A DNA stretch of 64,000 bases from the NCBI GenBank assembly GCA_000507305.1, contig DF239089.1, forward strand, positions 124,001-188,000, given 5' to 3'. How positions within the stretch are numbered: the stretch's first letter is position 1; each line of letters opens with the position of its first letter. A program made the translations under genes and the position numbers. This DNA comes from Breviolum minutum Mf 1.05b.01. Its lineage: Eukaryota; Sar; Dinophyceae; Suessiales; Symbiodiniaceae. Under the pieces are notes generated by a model. That model was not told where the DNA came from. It did no database searches and saw only the letters and a program-made list of their open reading frames with translations. Of the stretch, positions 21,118-32,751 are shown one piece after another.

Positions 21118-21745
21118 CACTCTATGTGAGCAGCACGGGTGAGCACTCTATGTGTGAGCACCCTATGTGTGAGCAATCTAGGTGTGAGCACCCAATGTGT
21201 GAGCACTCTATGTGTGACCACTCTATGTGAGACCACTCTATGTATGAGCACTCCATGTGTGAGCACTCTATGTGCTATATGTGACCACTCTATGTGCCCA
21301 CTCTATGTGACCACTCTATGTGAGCCGCATGTGTGAGCGCTATGTGTGAGCACTCTATGTGAGAGCACCCTATGTGCGAGCACCCTATGTGTGAGCACTC
21401 TTTGTGTGAGCACTCTTTGTGTGAGCACTCTTTGTGTGAGCACTCTATGTGGGCACTATGTGTGAGAGCGCCCTATGTGTGCGCACGATGTGTGGGCACT
21501 ATGTGTGAGCACTCTATGTGTGACCACTCTATGTGAGACCACTCTATGTGTGAGCACTCCATGTGTGAGCACTCTATGTGTGAGCACTCTATATGTGAGC
21601 ACTCTATGTGACCACTCTATGTGCGCCGCATGTGTGAGCACTATGTGTGAGCACACCATGTGTGAGCAAGCGCTCTATGTGTGAGCACTCTATATGTGTT
21701 AGCAGCATGTGTGAGCACGATGTGTGGGCACTCTATGTGAGCATG
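21118..21745 (+). repeat. Minisatellite, about 15 bp unit
   Basis: Tandem copies of GTGTGAGCACTCTAT with variants. The block from about 21207 is repeated about 314 bp later, giving a higher-order repeat. Because 15 is a multiple of three, long frames open on both strands (VSTLC repeats on plus, THRVL repeats on minus). These are repeat translations, not genes. Confidence 0.85.
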
Positions 21746-21751
21746 AACACC

Positions 21752-22270
21752 AAAAAGTACGAAAAGTACCGCGAAAAATGAACATCAGTTCTTGGGCCGG
21801 ATGTTGCAGAACACCGAAAAGTACGAAAATTACCAGGAAAAATGAACATCAGTTCTTGGGCCGGATGTTGCAGAACACCGAAAAGTACGAAAATTACCAG
21901 GAAAAATGCACATCAGTTCTTGGGCCGGATGTTGCAGCGCCAAAAACGTGAAAAAGTACGAGTTTTATTGTAAAGATCCCGTTCAAGAGCATTGCAGAAC
22001 ACCGAAAAGTACGAGAATTACCACGAAAATGAACATCGAAGAAGTTGAAGAGCCGAAAAAGTACGAAAATTTACAGACGAAACCCGTTTTAGACCCTTTC
22101 AAGAGCACCGCCCCTCACCGCAAAGTACGAGAATTACCACGAAAAATGAACATCGAAGAAGTTGAAGAGCCGGAAACTACGAAAATTTACAGACAAAACC
22201 CGCGCCCGACCGGGCGGCCACCCCGAAAACTACGAAAATTCACAGACGAAACGAACATGCAAGCACGAAA
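21752..22270 (+). repeat. Tandem array of 64 bp and about 119 bp units
   Basis: Three units of 64 bp start near ATGAACATCAGTTCTTGGG (21778, 21842, 21906). They are followed by longer units sharing AAGTACGAAAATTAC and ATGAACATCGAAGAAGTTGA. The 64 bp period shifts frame each time, so it is not a coding repeat. Confidence 0.8.
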
Positions 22271-22565
22271 CCACGAAAATAGCGATGAATTCCGCACAGA
22301 GCCCCGTCCGCCACCTCGATCTAGCCACCCCGGCTTTTTACTACTACCGTAAGAACCCCAAGTGTTACCACACTGTTTGGGGAAAAATCTCTTGAATTGC
22401 TTGAAAATTTTTATTTGCTAAGGAGGGCCCGCTGGTCGAACATGGGTCGATCTGGGGGGTAAACATTGAGCGCTTTTGTTAAACTCCAAGTTCTGGCCAA
22501 ACGGAAGATGATTTTTCCTCTTCAATTGGGTGATTTTTAGGTTCCAGCCATTACCTGTCAAAAAT

Positions 22566-22641
22566 AGATGGCACAGATACCAATTTTGGGAGGTTAGTAA
22601 AGGGTCCTTAATAACCCAATATGTAGGGACTGTGCCATGTA
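22566..22641. repeat. Foldback repeat, family K
   Basis: Arms AGATGGCACAG and CTGTGCCAT, with internal GGTTAGTAAAGGGTCCTTA. A second copy is at 62190-62271. Confidence 0.7.
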
Positions 22642-22657
22642 CTTTGCAACTACTGTA

Positions 22658-22764
22658 CTAGGTTGTGGCAACTCATTTTTTTCATATTTTCATCCTTATT
22701 TTGGGGGAAGATGAACCCATTTTGACTAATATCTTTCAAAGGGGTTGGTTCAACCACCAACTAG
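22658..22764. repeat. Foldback repeat, family E
   Basis: Starts CTAGGTTGTGGCAACTC and ends CAACCACCAACTAG, so CTAG bounds both ends. Confidence 0.75.
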
Positions 22765-22882
22765 ATGAATTTTCAGGGGCGTACTCAGTGTACTCTTGAT
22801 AAACAGCAAAATCTGGCGCCAGATCCAGCTTTTTAGATGTATTTTTTTGCGAAACCCGGGACCATGAAATTCATGGACAATA

Positions 22883-22974
22883 CCCTCTAGGGAACTAACA
22901 TATCCCCTACCAAGGCACTTTTGAAGATGATTTTCCTTTTCCGCAGGTGGGATATATAATTCCCTGGAGGGTAA
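22883..22974. repeat. Foldback repeat, family U
   Basis: Arms TACCCTCTAGGGAACTA and ATTCCCTGGAGGGTA pair, and GATATGTTAG-like inner arms also fit. A partial relative is at 19308-19330. Confidence 0.6.
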
Positions 22975-23190
22975 ATTTTTTCTCTATATTATCATCAACT
23001 CTGGTCAAATTATAGCGACCTGGGCCTCTAAAAGGTAGCGACGGTTCCGGGAAATGGGACACCGAGTTTTTCAGGAAAATCTAGGTTGGTGAAATGTGAA
23101 AAACCATAGTGAAAGTAGATGGCGCAACTCCACTCCCAAGTTCGGTGGCGATTGGTAAGGGGGCCAGGATAAAGCAAGACTAATGGGAGT

Positions 23191-23323
23191 GGCTACTGGG
23201 ATGTCCATGGTACTTAGTAAGTGGGATATAACCCCTTTATAGGTAAGTTGTAAGTCCCTTAAGTAGATTATAAAAAACCAACGTACTAACTAGTTACTAA
23301 CTTCCATGGACACCCTAGTAGCC
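23191..23323. repeat. Foldback repeat, family A variant
   Basis: Arms GGCTACTGGGATGTCCATGG and CCATGGACACCCTAGTAGCC pair with few mismatches. Confidence 0.75.
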
Positions 23324-23527
23324 ATCGATCCTTTCCAGGTGGTATATAATTTGGTCAGAATCAACTGGTGACTGAGCCCTTCCAGTATTTTTCCCACCAG
23401 GAAGGATACAACGAAGTCGCCTGTTTGAAGCTGCTCGTTTAGTGCCTTGGACTGAGCTACAACATGATGATTTCTAAGCAAACCATGATGGAACTTGTTA
23501 TGACATGTTGCTGGTTGATCGTAACAT

Positions 23528-23655
23528 TAATTTTACCTGGGTTTTTTCTATACATACCTGGGTTTCCCATTGGAATCCAGCTATGGTTTCTCATCAACAT
23601 GTTATGAGGTTACATGAATCAACCCAGGTATGTTGATGGTTCAGCTCTATTTACC
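23528..23655. repeat. Foldback-like repeat, family S
   Basis: Contains repeated TACCTGGG and CCCAGGTA blocks in opposite orientation. A single copy was seen, so the boundaries are approximate. Confidence 0.4.
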
Positions 23656-23691
23656 TGGGCTGCGCTTATAATATCTAATGAATGAGCATTC

Positions 23692-23988
23692 ATGAGCGGC
23701 CCGGATGACCATTTTTTCCCGATCCTACATGGCGAGCAAATGATCAACAAGGTGGGGGTTGTTCGCACCAACCCGTTAATGGATGATGTAAGGTTTCTTA
23801 AGCACATCCGCGATCCAATCGCGATGTACGACGATTGTCATGATGTTGAATCTGCGATAGGGGATAAGTTTCCATCAAGAAAGCATCTGGGTTACTTGTT
23901 TGAGGTCCAAAAGAGTTTGGGGCGAGAAATTGTTTGTCTTCTAAATGAATATATCATACATCTTGATTATCCACTAATTGCATCATAG
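23692..23988 (+). CDS. Small ORF or exon, unknown product
   Basis: A 98-codon frame with ATG (MSGPDDHFFPILHGEQMINK) ends at a stop. The middle (DPIAMYDDCHDVESAIGDKF) uses a balanced codon set with GC-rich third positions and is unlike the surrounding AT-rich spacer. It contains LGYLFEVQKSLGREIVCLL, a likely helix. No family was recognised. A minus-strand frame overlaps its first third. It could be a single-exon gene, a terminal exon or a decayed copy. Confidence 0.45.
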   Translation: MSGPDDHFFPILHGEQMINKVGVVRTNPLMDDVRFLKHIRDPIAMYDDCHDVESAIGDKFPSRKHLGYLFEVQKSLGREIVCLLNEYIIHLDYPLIAS

Positions 23989-23995
23989 ATGGAGG

Positions 23996-24108
23996 GCACT
24001 CCCAAGAACTAACATAGCCCCCTGAGAAATGGTGGTTGGGAGACCATCCTTTCCTTTTAGGGCAAAAGGCCTACTTTCAGCGGCAATTTGTTAGTTTCAG
24101 GGAGGGAT
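23996..24108. repeat. Foldback repeat, family R
   Basis: Has CACTCCCAAGAACTAACAT at the left and TTGTTAGTTTCAGGGAGG at the right, plus the family-typical GGCAAAAGGCCTA. Confidence 0.65.
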
Positions 24109-24505
24109 ACATGTACAACCGAGTTTTTTTTAAATTTTTGCAGAAATAGTTGATGGACCTTTCTGGTGACTTTTTGATTCATTGTTTTTGTGCAAGTTAG
24201 GTGTACTTGAGCATGATTTGAAGCGGTGGGTCCTTTTTAAAGTGGCCTTACTTTTCATGGCGCAGCAATCCAGAAAAGCCAGTTGATATGATAAATGTCC
24301 CAGTATTTACGAATGGACTTTGACATATTGCAACTGGTTCGGAAGAAGATTTCTGAACCATCAACCGGTACTAGTCATAATAAACTATCAACCATAAACT
24401 ATCAACCTTGGCTGGATTTTCTTGGATTTCTAACAAATCAGCTGGAATTTTGGAGCTTGGCGCACGCCACGTTGGACCCCCTGAAATCTAGGCTGAGCAG
24501 TGATC

Positions 24506-24616
24506 ATTTCGGGGCCCCCGGTTGTAGTGCTGGTATATGGCGGATGAAATACTTCCCAGTTATATTCCGGGAGTATTTCATAAGGCATGAAAATGACGGG
24601 CCCCCAACCAGGATTG
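24506..24616. repeat. Degenerate repeat, family O
   Basis: Shares ATTTCGGGGCCCCC GGTTGTAG and GAGTATTTCATA with 19764-19890. Confidence 0.5.
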
Positions 24617-24879
24617 GTTCACGGTCACGGAGTCACCGGGGGTTTTGGGTTTCCGTAGCTCGCAATTTCGTCTCGCTCGAGCTTTGCTTTTCGCTTCGTG
24701 GAACCATTTTCTTCCCTGTTTTTTTTTTTTTGAAAAAGCCACAAACCTTCATGGTTGGTAGGGATTTTTTCACTCCGGGGGATTTTTCCGAGAAAAAAGG
24801 GTACCGGATTCATATGGCCCTCCCAACAACTCCCATCAAGACAAGACTACCCCCAGCAGCCACCAGGCCGTAGTGAGGG

Positions 24880-26440
24880 ACAAGCAGGTGGCTAATAAGC
24901 AGCCAAGCCGTAACCCCTTAATGAGCCCTTTATTTCTGGTTGGGGAGTAGTTTTGGTGAGTTGGGAGTGTGAAATTGAGTCCTTTCAATACACTGTTGAT
25001 GGTACTTCTTGGGCCATTTTTCCATGGGAATCTAACAGTTTATGAAGGCCTTACTGAAGGTTAATCATCCCTTAATAAGGCCAGGCCTTTCTTGGGGTGG
25101 TTGGCATTGAGGGGGTGGGCCCCTTAGATTCCCGGAAAAAATTCAATGTTCACCAGGTGCTTCCGATCGAATTTCCTGAGACAGGGGAAGATCTGGAGGA
25201 GTCCGAGGGGCAAAACCACCCCCTTTTTGCCACGTTTCCCTACCAAGAAATCTATAGTTAACGCCTTATTAACTATGAAGCCCACGTTTCATGGTCCCTT
25301 TTTATAAAACTTTTTCGTTTTTTTTTTTTCGAAATCCCATGAGGTTGGGTTGAACAAAAAAGGTTTGGCTTTGGATTGACATATAGGTTGATATCATCCC
25401 ATGAGGTTGGGTTGGTTGATTTTTGACGCCATTTTAGAAGGTATCATTTGCCTCTAGCTTTCACGGATTTGTTCTTTAGTGAGATAGGAAAGCCGAAAAC
25501 CTCACGGTCAGCGCGACGTTTCCACTAAATCAGCCCGTGGTTGTTTTTTTTGTTTGCGTGGATTGATTGACACATTTTCCTGGTGAAAATGGATTTTTCG
25601 GTGCTTCTTTGGAGGGGTTCTTCTTGCAAGTGAGATCTGGAAGTTCCTGTTTTTATCTTAATGTTTTTTTGTCAAAACTTAGCGATAGCAATGGAAACTG
25701 CCATTGTCAATCGGTCGAATACGTCTTCACAGGATCACTTTTTCAAGCAGCTATGTTACAGCCCTGAAGATTACGGGTTGGAACATGTCCTCATGGAGGT
25801 TTGGTTCAGATCATTTTCCTTTCTTTTCATGGGTGAATGGCTGTAGGTTCCAGCCGTTAATCTTCCAGGGTGTGGAGTATTAGGGGGGGGGGGGGATATT
25901 TTTCTTTGTGAGAACATGAGAGCCATGAATATATAGCTGGCCATCCAAAAAATGACTATTTTGGCTCGTTTTTTTGTGCGGGGAGTAAGTAACAACCAAG
26001 CTGAAGAACATTTTTTTTTCCTTCATGAATTGTGGGTGCTTGTGATGTTGGAGAGTTGCTGATGAAAAAGGTTGGATCCTGGATTTTCTGTTGATGTGCC
26101 AACTATGGCAGGCAGGCTAAGGTTCCATGCATCGACCTTTGGACCTTTGGGTCCCAGATACATGGATGTATAGTGCTACGTGGGATTTTTAGGGGACACT
26201 ATTTTCCAGTGGGATTTTTTAAAGCCATCATTTTGTATGCCACAAAGGAAATGACTCATAAAAAATGACACCGTCTCGAAAGCATACCATATTTTTTTTG
26301 GCACTCCATTTGCTATATAGCCATACTGAAAAGTGCGAGTAACAAATCTATCCTAATCCTTCTAAGACCAAAGCAACCTTTGAGTCCACCGTTCAGGTGA
26401 ACTCCCGTTTTCCCGGGCCCCTTTAAAAGGTCACGTTTGC
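24880..26440. other. Spacer, no confident gene
   Basis: Contains one family G foldback (25757-25875) and a direct repeat of ATCCCATGAGGTTGGGTTG about 60 bp apart (25334 and 25395). No coding-like frame with usable splice sites was recognised. Confidence 0.45.
25757..25875. repeat. Foldback repeat, family G
   Basis: Arms CAGCCCTGAAGATTACGG and CCGTTAATCTTCCAGGGTG pair. The middle GGTTCAGATCATTTTCCTTT is shared with the copy at 50050. Confidence 0.7.
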
Positions 26441-27055
26441 TCGCAGAATTTGCCAGGGAAACAAGCAGATTTCGTGCCAGGAAATTTCGGGGAACCTGTC
26501 ATTTTCATCTCCATTTTTTTTCTCCCTCAAACTGCTGAGGTTTCCAGGAAATTTTCCGGCCCTAATTTTGCCGCCGAATCGGGCCCCAGCGCTTTTTGTT
26601 GCAGGACATGGCGCCTGAGTCTGCGGCGTTGTATGAGATTGCTCCTTGGGCGGAAAAAAAACCGCATTTTTGGCATCGTTGAAGTTGTCCATGAAGGCAT
26701 CTAATATGTTTTTTGAATATACAAATCTATAATATATAGAAACATGCAAACCAATATATATCATATCTGTATACACATATTTTTTTAATGTATCTAATCT
26801 AAGCAGAATATATGGGGCCTACATAGAAATAGGTGGCTACCATGTATTAGATGTATTTGTGTAGATAGTTCCATATCTGGATCCTTGAATAGATATCTTT
26901 ATATTCTTCCTCTATCAAATCTTATTTGAGGAGACCGGGTTCTCGAATTCCCGCACAAACCCATGCTGGAAAGGTGAGCACATTCAAACCTTACGGGCTT
27001 GTTGAATTTGTCCACCCCCTCCCAAAAACCTCGAAATCGAACTCCCAAAACTAGC

Positions 27056-27157
27056 CTAGGTGGTGGCCACTCAAATATTTTCTATTTTCACCCCGATCCT
27101 TGGGGAAGATTCCCAATTTGACGAATATTTTTCAAATGGGTTGAAACAACCAACTAG
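27056..27157. repeat. Foldback repeat, family E
   Basis: CTAGGTGGTGGCCACTC at the left and TTGAAACAACCAACTAG at the right. Confidence 0.75.
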
Positions 27158-27352
27158 TAACAGCCGGTCCCTGAAAATTGGTGTGTGGGAAACGATCCTT
27201 TCCTTTTGAAGAAGACCTATTCTCAAGGGTGAGTTCTTAGTTTTACAGGAGCAACCCAAACAAAATACATGGGAGCCGCGTATGACACTACAGTGGAGTT
27301 TATCTATACAGCTGCGCAAGGATGGATAGGGGCGGAAAAAGACTTCTTGGAG

Positions 27353-27538
27353 CTAGGGCCGCAAAGGCGGTGTGGACCGCACGGGGCTTGACGAGAAACT
27401 CCCCTCGTCTCGTGCCATTTCTGCGACCTTGCGCTTGCTAGCAAACTTCAGAGAATCCTCCAAGCAAACTCGAGCAAAGCGAGTGCTCATGGCACAGAAG
27501 GCAAATCTTTCATGGTTGAAATTTTGCATCATATACAC
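27353..27538 (-). CDS. Possible minus-strand exon, unknown product
   Basis: The frame reads MSTRFARVCLEDSLKFASKR then a Ser/Pro-rich tail to a stop. It lies just downstream of the exon-like block 27583-27788 on the same strand. The two could be parts of one gene. The acceptor was not identified. Confidence 0.3.
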   Translation of the reverse strand: MYMMQNFNHERFAFCAMSTRFARVCLEDSLKFASKRKVAEMARDEGSFSSSPVRSTPPLRP

Positions 27539-27582
27539 AACATTTGCTTAACATGTACTGGAACAAACCCCAAAACAAAAAC

Positions 27583-27788
27583 TAGCCGCTGGAGGATCTT
27601 GCTCTGTTTTCTCATAGTCTCGCACTGCCTCTCTGGCAATTTGCTGGCACTGGTTTACGGAGAAAACTCCCCAAGCGATCTGAGTCAACAAATGCTTGTG
27701 CAAGCAGGACTCTGGCCCAGCAACAGCATAATGGCCTTTGTCTTGTTGGACCGCAAGCTCTTCCGCAACTCTGTGCAACTCCCGGCCG
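27583..27788 (-). CDS. Candidate minus-strand exon, unknown product
   Basis: On the minus strand TCTCTGCGCAG precedes the block and GCGGCTA|GTTTTTG follows it. The frame starts GRELHRVAEELAVQQDKGHY and continues with LTQIAWGVFSVNQCQQIARE. It has balanced codons and no stop. No domain was recognised. Confidence 0.4.
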
Positions 27789-28082
27789 CTGCGCAGAGAC
27801 TATCCAGGGCCTGGAGTTGCTACCATGTCACGTAAGCCCTCAGTAGGTCGGCGAGTATCAAGGGGTGTTTGGGGTTTGTTCGTTTGAGATGTCTGAACGT
27901 TTTGAAGTTTGAGAGTTTCTAATTTGTTTCAATTTCAACGAACCGATGTGATTCAACCGAGTCCTAAGGCAAAGTCTTTTCAGTTGGCCCTGTGAACCCT
28001 TACAACATCCCAGACACTCGTCGAATCTTTGAGAAGCCTCGAATGAAACATTTCATCAGTTTTAAACCTGAAACCATCAAAT

Positions 28083-28335
28083 CTTCTATCTGAAGTGACG
28101 GGGATTTTTACTTTGACACACCATTCAAATAGAAGAAACCCTTCATTTTTCTTGTCGAAAAAGGGACCACAATTCGATTTGTTCAAAGAGAAGGTTCGAG
28201 TTTTGGGTACTTCTTCATCAGGGAATCTAGTTGCCGAACAAGCCGGATTGGTGGCTATTTCCACAAGAAACATGCAGGGTTTCTTCTAATTGAATGGTTT
28301 GTCAAAGTATAAATCCCCGTCAGTTCAGATAGAAG
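28083..28335. repeat. Long-TIR element, family V (MITE-like)
   Basis: A 253 bp element with roughly 60 bp inverted terminal repeats: CTTCTATCTGAAGTGACGGG at the left and CCCCGTCAGTTCAGATAGAAG at the right, then ACTTTGACA and TGTCAAAGT further in. The interior is not palindromic and holds a short open frame on each strand. This differs from the fully folded families and looks like a non-autonomous DNA transposon. Confidence 0.7.
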
Positions 28336-30016
28336 ATGGTTAAAAATTGTCGTTGGGCGGGTTCTTCTTTCATGCTGTCACGGAGTTTACTGCTTGGTAA
28401 GAAGAGGTAAGGTTCTGGCTGAGTTCCAGCTTAGGTCTAAGGCTCCGAGCGTAAGACGTCACAATGCCATAGAAAAAGGAACAAATGCAGTGAAGGTTTT
28501 GGTTTGCGATGAACCTACTGAGGCCAACCGATGCTACCACGGTTGTTCAACGTCAGGTCCTGGAAAAATGGCCTGGAAATAAATTCTTGAACGCTTATTT
28601 GATGACGATCTGCTGCATGAAGAAAATGGCTTCTGCGCTGTTGCGGATGCTTTGCTGCTGTGGTTGGTATTGTTTTGGTTGTTTTTTTGGTTTTGTTTCG
28701 GCTGTTTTGTTGTTGCTGCTGCTGCTAATAGCGCGTTTGAGATTCCCTCTCAGAACCAGTAAGGAAGAAAGGCGCCGGAAAAGCCAGCGACATGCGGCTT
28801 GTTCTTTCCACTAGCATTTTTTGTTCTTCAATGTTCTTGTCCCGAACCAACAGTAATTAACAACAAAATCAAACAACAGTGTTTCCTTTCAAAGCAACGA
28901 GGCGTACGAAGCTCCGCTTGTGCGTGGGCAAGCAGACGCGCACTGCCCATACTTTCTTCACAACCAGCTTCAACCCTGGACGTCGATCGTCCGAAAGGCC
29001 AAAACGGTGAAGGCCAAGACACAAAAATTGGAGACGATAATCAGCCTGAAGCCGTCAAGACCTCGGATGAAGAACCCAAACATGACCTGGGTTACAAAGA
29101 GGCAGTTGTGGAAGGAGTCTTCTGGCCACGTGGTGCTCCTCGTAGACGAGGTACACGTTGCTGACAGGCATGATGATGCCACAATGTCAGCAACAATTCA
29201 GACCTGTGGTGGGAGGAAGGCAGTCACGGCGCTGGCTGGAACCAGAAAATTTTTGTTTTGTTGGGATGCTTTTTGTGAAATTTCTGTTTGTCATTGTATC
29301 ATGTTGTTTCAGAAAACAACAAGATTGACTATGATTCAGTGGGGTGCTGGGGCCTCGCGAAAAGAAGCAATGGAAAGTGTCATGAGCAAAATCACGTGTG
29401 GTTTGTACACTGCTGCCAGCTATCATCCAGAGCGCTTCACTTTCATGGCATTGTTGTTTTGCGTGTAGAAGGATGAAGATTTGTTGTGCCAAGTCATGTG
29501 GTCTTGGTAGTTCTGTGCTGAAAAGTCTTCTTCATGGTCTATTGCGCATTTTGTTTCCCCACAGAGACGTGCATGGCAAACTGGACCCCAAAAACCACAA
29601 AACATTTTTACACCCTTTACCTTTACCCTTAACCCCTTACTCTCTTGAGCGATGCAGCTGTTAGCGCCACAGGTTTTTGGACACACGCTTTTTGCTAGGC
29701 TCCGGTCAATGTGGATGTGTTTTGCAATGGAAGGGATCGTGCGTGCCTAACTAGTCTTTTGGGTTGATATGTGTACTTCTTCACTTCAGTAGCGTCCCTC
29801 CGCATGGGTCATGTGCCAGCAGGTCGATCGTTCCTTAGACCCGCAATTTTTCTCCTTCCGACGAGGTCTCCCTGACGAATGCCAGTTGGACCTCGAGGAC
29901 GCCAGGCGTTTATGATCCTATGTCGATTTGCTTCGGCAATGGAGCGGTGATAGGATTAGTGCTTTTTAAAAACACATTTTTTTTGACATCAAGGGTATTG
30001 TGAGCGTGAAAGCGAC
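28336..30016. other. Region without a confident gene
   Basis: Overlapping frames at 28799-29468 are not separable by composition. 28670-28735 is a TTG/TGC low-complexity stretch. No foldback family was recognised here. Confidence 0.4.
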
Positions 30017-30844
30017 GTGAAATCTAGATCAAGCTCGGAAATTAATTTAATGATAATGGAAAACGACGGGGGAAGAAGGAAGCGCTACAAGAAGAGCAAC
30101 GACTTTATCAATGGAGCAAAGAAGTGTAAGTCCTGCGTCTCAGAGGCGCATCGCAACTGGAGAATTCGAGTTCGTGATGCCGTAACGGCTGCATCGGCGA
30201 AGCCTAGCCAGATGTCCATGAACATTTGCCAGGCAAATAGGCTGCGCGTGACGAAAAGTGCAGTGCAAGCGTGGGCAGAAAGTTTGGCGCTTGGCACATG
30301 GCGGTGCTTGATCACCGCTTCCCTCCAGAGGCCGAGAATTCCTGGAACTGCTTCGAAGATGCCATGTCTGTTGACAACAAACGTTTTGACCAGGAGCCCG
30401 AATTGGCGTCACAAAGGATCCGCCAGCTGGAGGAAAAAACAAAGAGGCACGTCGCCTCCAGAACCTCGCTAAGAAAGAGGGCAAAAGGCCCAGAACCCTT
30501 ACAAGGCTGGAACATGTCCAAGAGGATTGTATGGCTTTGATAGGACCTTCGTGTTTGGCAGGCCCAACTAAAAGCGAAGAAGACCTACAACTCGAAGAAG
30601 AAGAGGGCCTACGGCCTCTTGCTTCAAGAGGAAAAGACCACCGGGAAGGCCGGATGAACCAAAAAGCAAAAAAATATATACATAGCCAGCTGGAAGCCAC
30701 AGACCATGTCAAAGCTGCGCAAGTTTGAAAGTGCAGGCCCCGCCGGAGTTGCTTGCGAGCCGGGCGAAAGCGAGGGCAAGGAAGCGGGACTGGAGGCGCC
30801 GCAGAGCCGAGTTTCAAGCGGAAGTCAACGAGGCAGTTTTCTAG
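30017..30844 (+). CDS. Coding-like region, fragmented, unknown product
   Basis: Basic, GC-rich sequence in which at least three plus-strand frames look coding in turn: MENDGGRRKRYKKSNDFING, then PPEAENSWNCFEDAMSVDNK, and finally ARARKRDWRRRRAEFQAEVN to a stop at 30842-30844. This pattern fits either short exons or a decayed copy with indels. A 298-codon minus-strand frame over the same bases is Ser/Arg-rich antisense translation and is not favoured. Confidence 0.35.
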
Positions 30845-31206
30845 TCTAGGGAGCAGAAACAAATAGAAACAAGATAGCAGTAGATATGAATGAGAAAACT
30901 TTGGAATTATATAATTATTGGCCAAACAAATGGACCATGACATACATTGGGTCATTGAGGTGCACGCCCAGGTGGAGGACTCCATTCGGGCCTTTGGCAA
31001 CCAGCCCGATCCGACCGAAGTGTGGGAAGCTGTCAAGCGGGAGACGAAGGTGGGGGCAGCTCAGACAAGATTCCAGACACAAAAATATCCAGAAACTAAC
31101 CCTATGCTTTCGCAGGGCCTAAAGTTGGCCCTTCCTGGCACCAGCTCTGCTCGTAAGAAGCCGGCGCTTGGAGAGGCAAGGAAAAACCTAGAACATAGAA
31201 CTTTTC

Positions 31207-31656
31207 ATGGCGCATGTCATTGATCATCCAGAAAGCTGGCAGGAGGACGAGGAGGACCAGGAGTTCGCAAAAGCATTGCAGGCCTCCAGAGAACAACAAA
31301 GAAAAGATGAAGATGAAAGAAAGAGGCAGGAAATGGGGTCGACGACTGCAATCAGGATTATGAAAATGGTGAATTTGCGGTCGCCGGCCAGGAGCCCTGA
31401 CGCCCGTGGCTGTGGGAAACTCGAACGATGGGAGGTACCATCATGTCGGCCAAAATCCATGACTCTGAGCTCAGGCCGGATACACACAAGAGGACATCAA
31501 GTTGGTGCCATTAGGCGACCATCGTTCCCCCGAGCTTCTATTTGGTATGGCAACAATCCATGTGGTAGAAGTACTTCTTGCACTTCTTGCTTCACTTGGT
31601 GTTTAGCCTCCACAACAACCAAACCAAAACATCCCGAAACATATCATGCCACATGA
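31207..31656 (+). CDS. ORF with a UIM-like helix, unknown product
   Basis: The frame starts MAHVIDHPESWQEDEEDQEF and continues with AKALQASREQQRKDEDERK. EFAKALQASRE matches the ubiquitin-interacting-motif pattern (acidic run, hydrophobic, Ala, then Ser two turns on), but charged helices match this easily. The second half is low-complexity and may not be coding. Confidence 0.3.
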   Translation: MAHVIDHPESWQEDEEDQEFAKALQASREQQRKDEDERKRQEMGSTTAIRIMKMVNLRSPARSPDARGCGKLERWEVPSCRPKSMTLSSGRIHTRGHQVGAIRRPSFPRASIWYGNNPCGRSTSCTSCFTWCLASTTTKPKHPETYHAT

Positions 31657-31659
31657 TGC

Positions 31660-32600
31660 CACATGGCACTGCGTGGCACTGTGCCAAACACAGCACCTCA
31701 AGCGCAGGGTAATTTTACAGGACGCTTGGTAATTAATTAGATTCAAATTCAACCCGCTTCACCAGGTAAGTTCGCGACCCGGGATGCTAAGTTGAGACAT
31801 GTTTAAGGATCCGAAGCCAAGGGGGGGGTCCACACCAAAGGACGACAAGGCTTTAATGTTTTTTCGTTCTTATCGTTGACTTTTAGTTTCAAAGTTGGCA
31901 CGTTTACATTTTCGGAAAATAAACGCAAATTATTGTTGATCAAAGATGGTTTATATTTTTAGATATATTTTGAAATAATAAATATGTAGAAAGTTTTTAA
32001 GTATTTTTCCTTTTGACTGAAACTTTCGCATTTATCAGAAAGTTTTTCTTTTTAATTAAAAGGGCGGATATGAAGTATTTATCTGAAAATGCTGTTTCTC
32101 ACCGTGTGTAGAGGTTAGATATTTTTTTGTGTAGATTCTTTTCTAGACAATGTGGTTGTTTAGCATGATTTTGAGTCGGTATAGTGGCTATCATCCAAAC
32201 TTAGTATTTTCATTGACACTTCCGTTTCACAGTTGCCGCAACAATTTTTGATTCATCTGTATTAGCAATATTTGTCCAACTAGATTCATGTTAGGTGCCC
32301 AAGTTATATCAACGTGAATTGTTCACTGTAAGGATTCTCAAAACAGTGGACTAAAAGCAACAAAAAAGTATTGCTAGATTGCTTGTATCGTCCTCAAATA
32401 AACATCTGCATTTGCGAGAAAAAATACGACTTCCCCCCACAACCCCTTAAAAACGCGTGGCTTGGAAGACTGGTCCCTTTTGGAGAATTAGCTATTCAAA
32501 AGCCACACTCAACTTCCAGTGTGTCCAGTTTCTAACCAACCACCAAAGTGGGATGGAATAAGGGGGAAATTTGGACAGACTTGTCATTCTAGCTGATGGT
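31660..32600. other. AT-rich spacer, nothing recognised
   Basis: No foldback family, coding-like frame or RNA gene was seen. It is the longest repeat-poor stretch in the right two-thirds of the window. Confidence 0.5.
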
Positions 32601-32707
32601 TTCAGCATCTTTGTCAAGTCAACTAGGTGGCTACTTCGCCACCACCTTCGAAATGGTGAACCAAAATTCATGGTTCTTTCCCCCGAACCCTGGAAAAATA
32701 TTTCCAG

Positions 32708-32751
32708 ATGTGATGAGTCTCGGTCATCAATTTGGTTTTGATTTTGTCAAG
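32708..32751 (+). CDS. Possible short exon
   Basis: Lies between ATATTTCCAG and a donor AAG|GTGAAA. It reads VMSLGHQFGFDFVK after two leading bases. The short length makes chance likely. Confidence 0.25.

Noticed and set aside
21118-21745. CRISPR-like repeat array
   Set aside because: Units are contiguous without unique spacers. It is a minisatellite in eukaryotic DNA.
29610-29640. Telomere-like CCCTTTA and CCCTTAA units
   Set aside because: Only three or four degenerate units. Expected in AT-rich spacer by chance.
30140-31036. 298-codon minus-strand ORF
   Set aside because: Ser/Arg/Leu-biased composition typical of antisense to GC-rich coding sequence, no domain, and plus-strand frames over the same bases look more coding.
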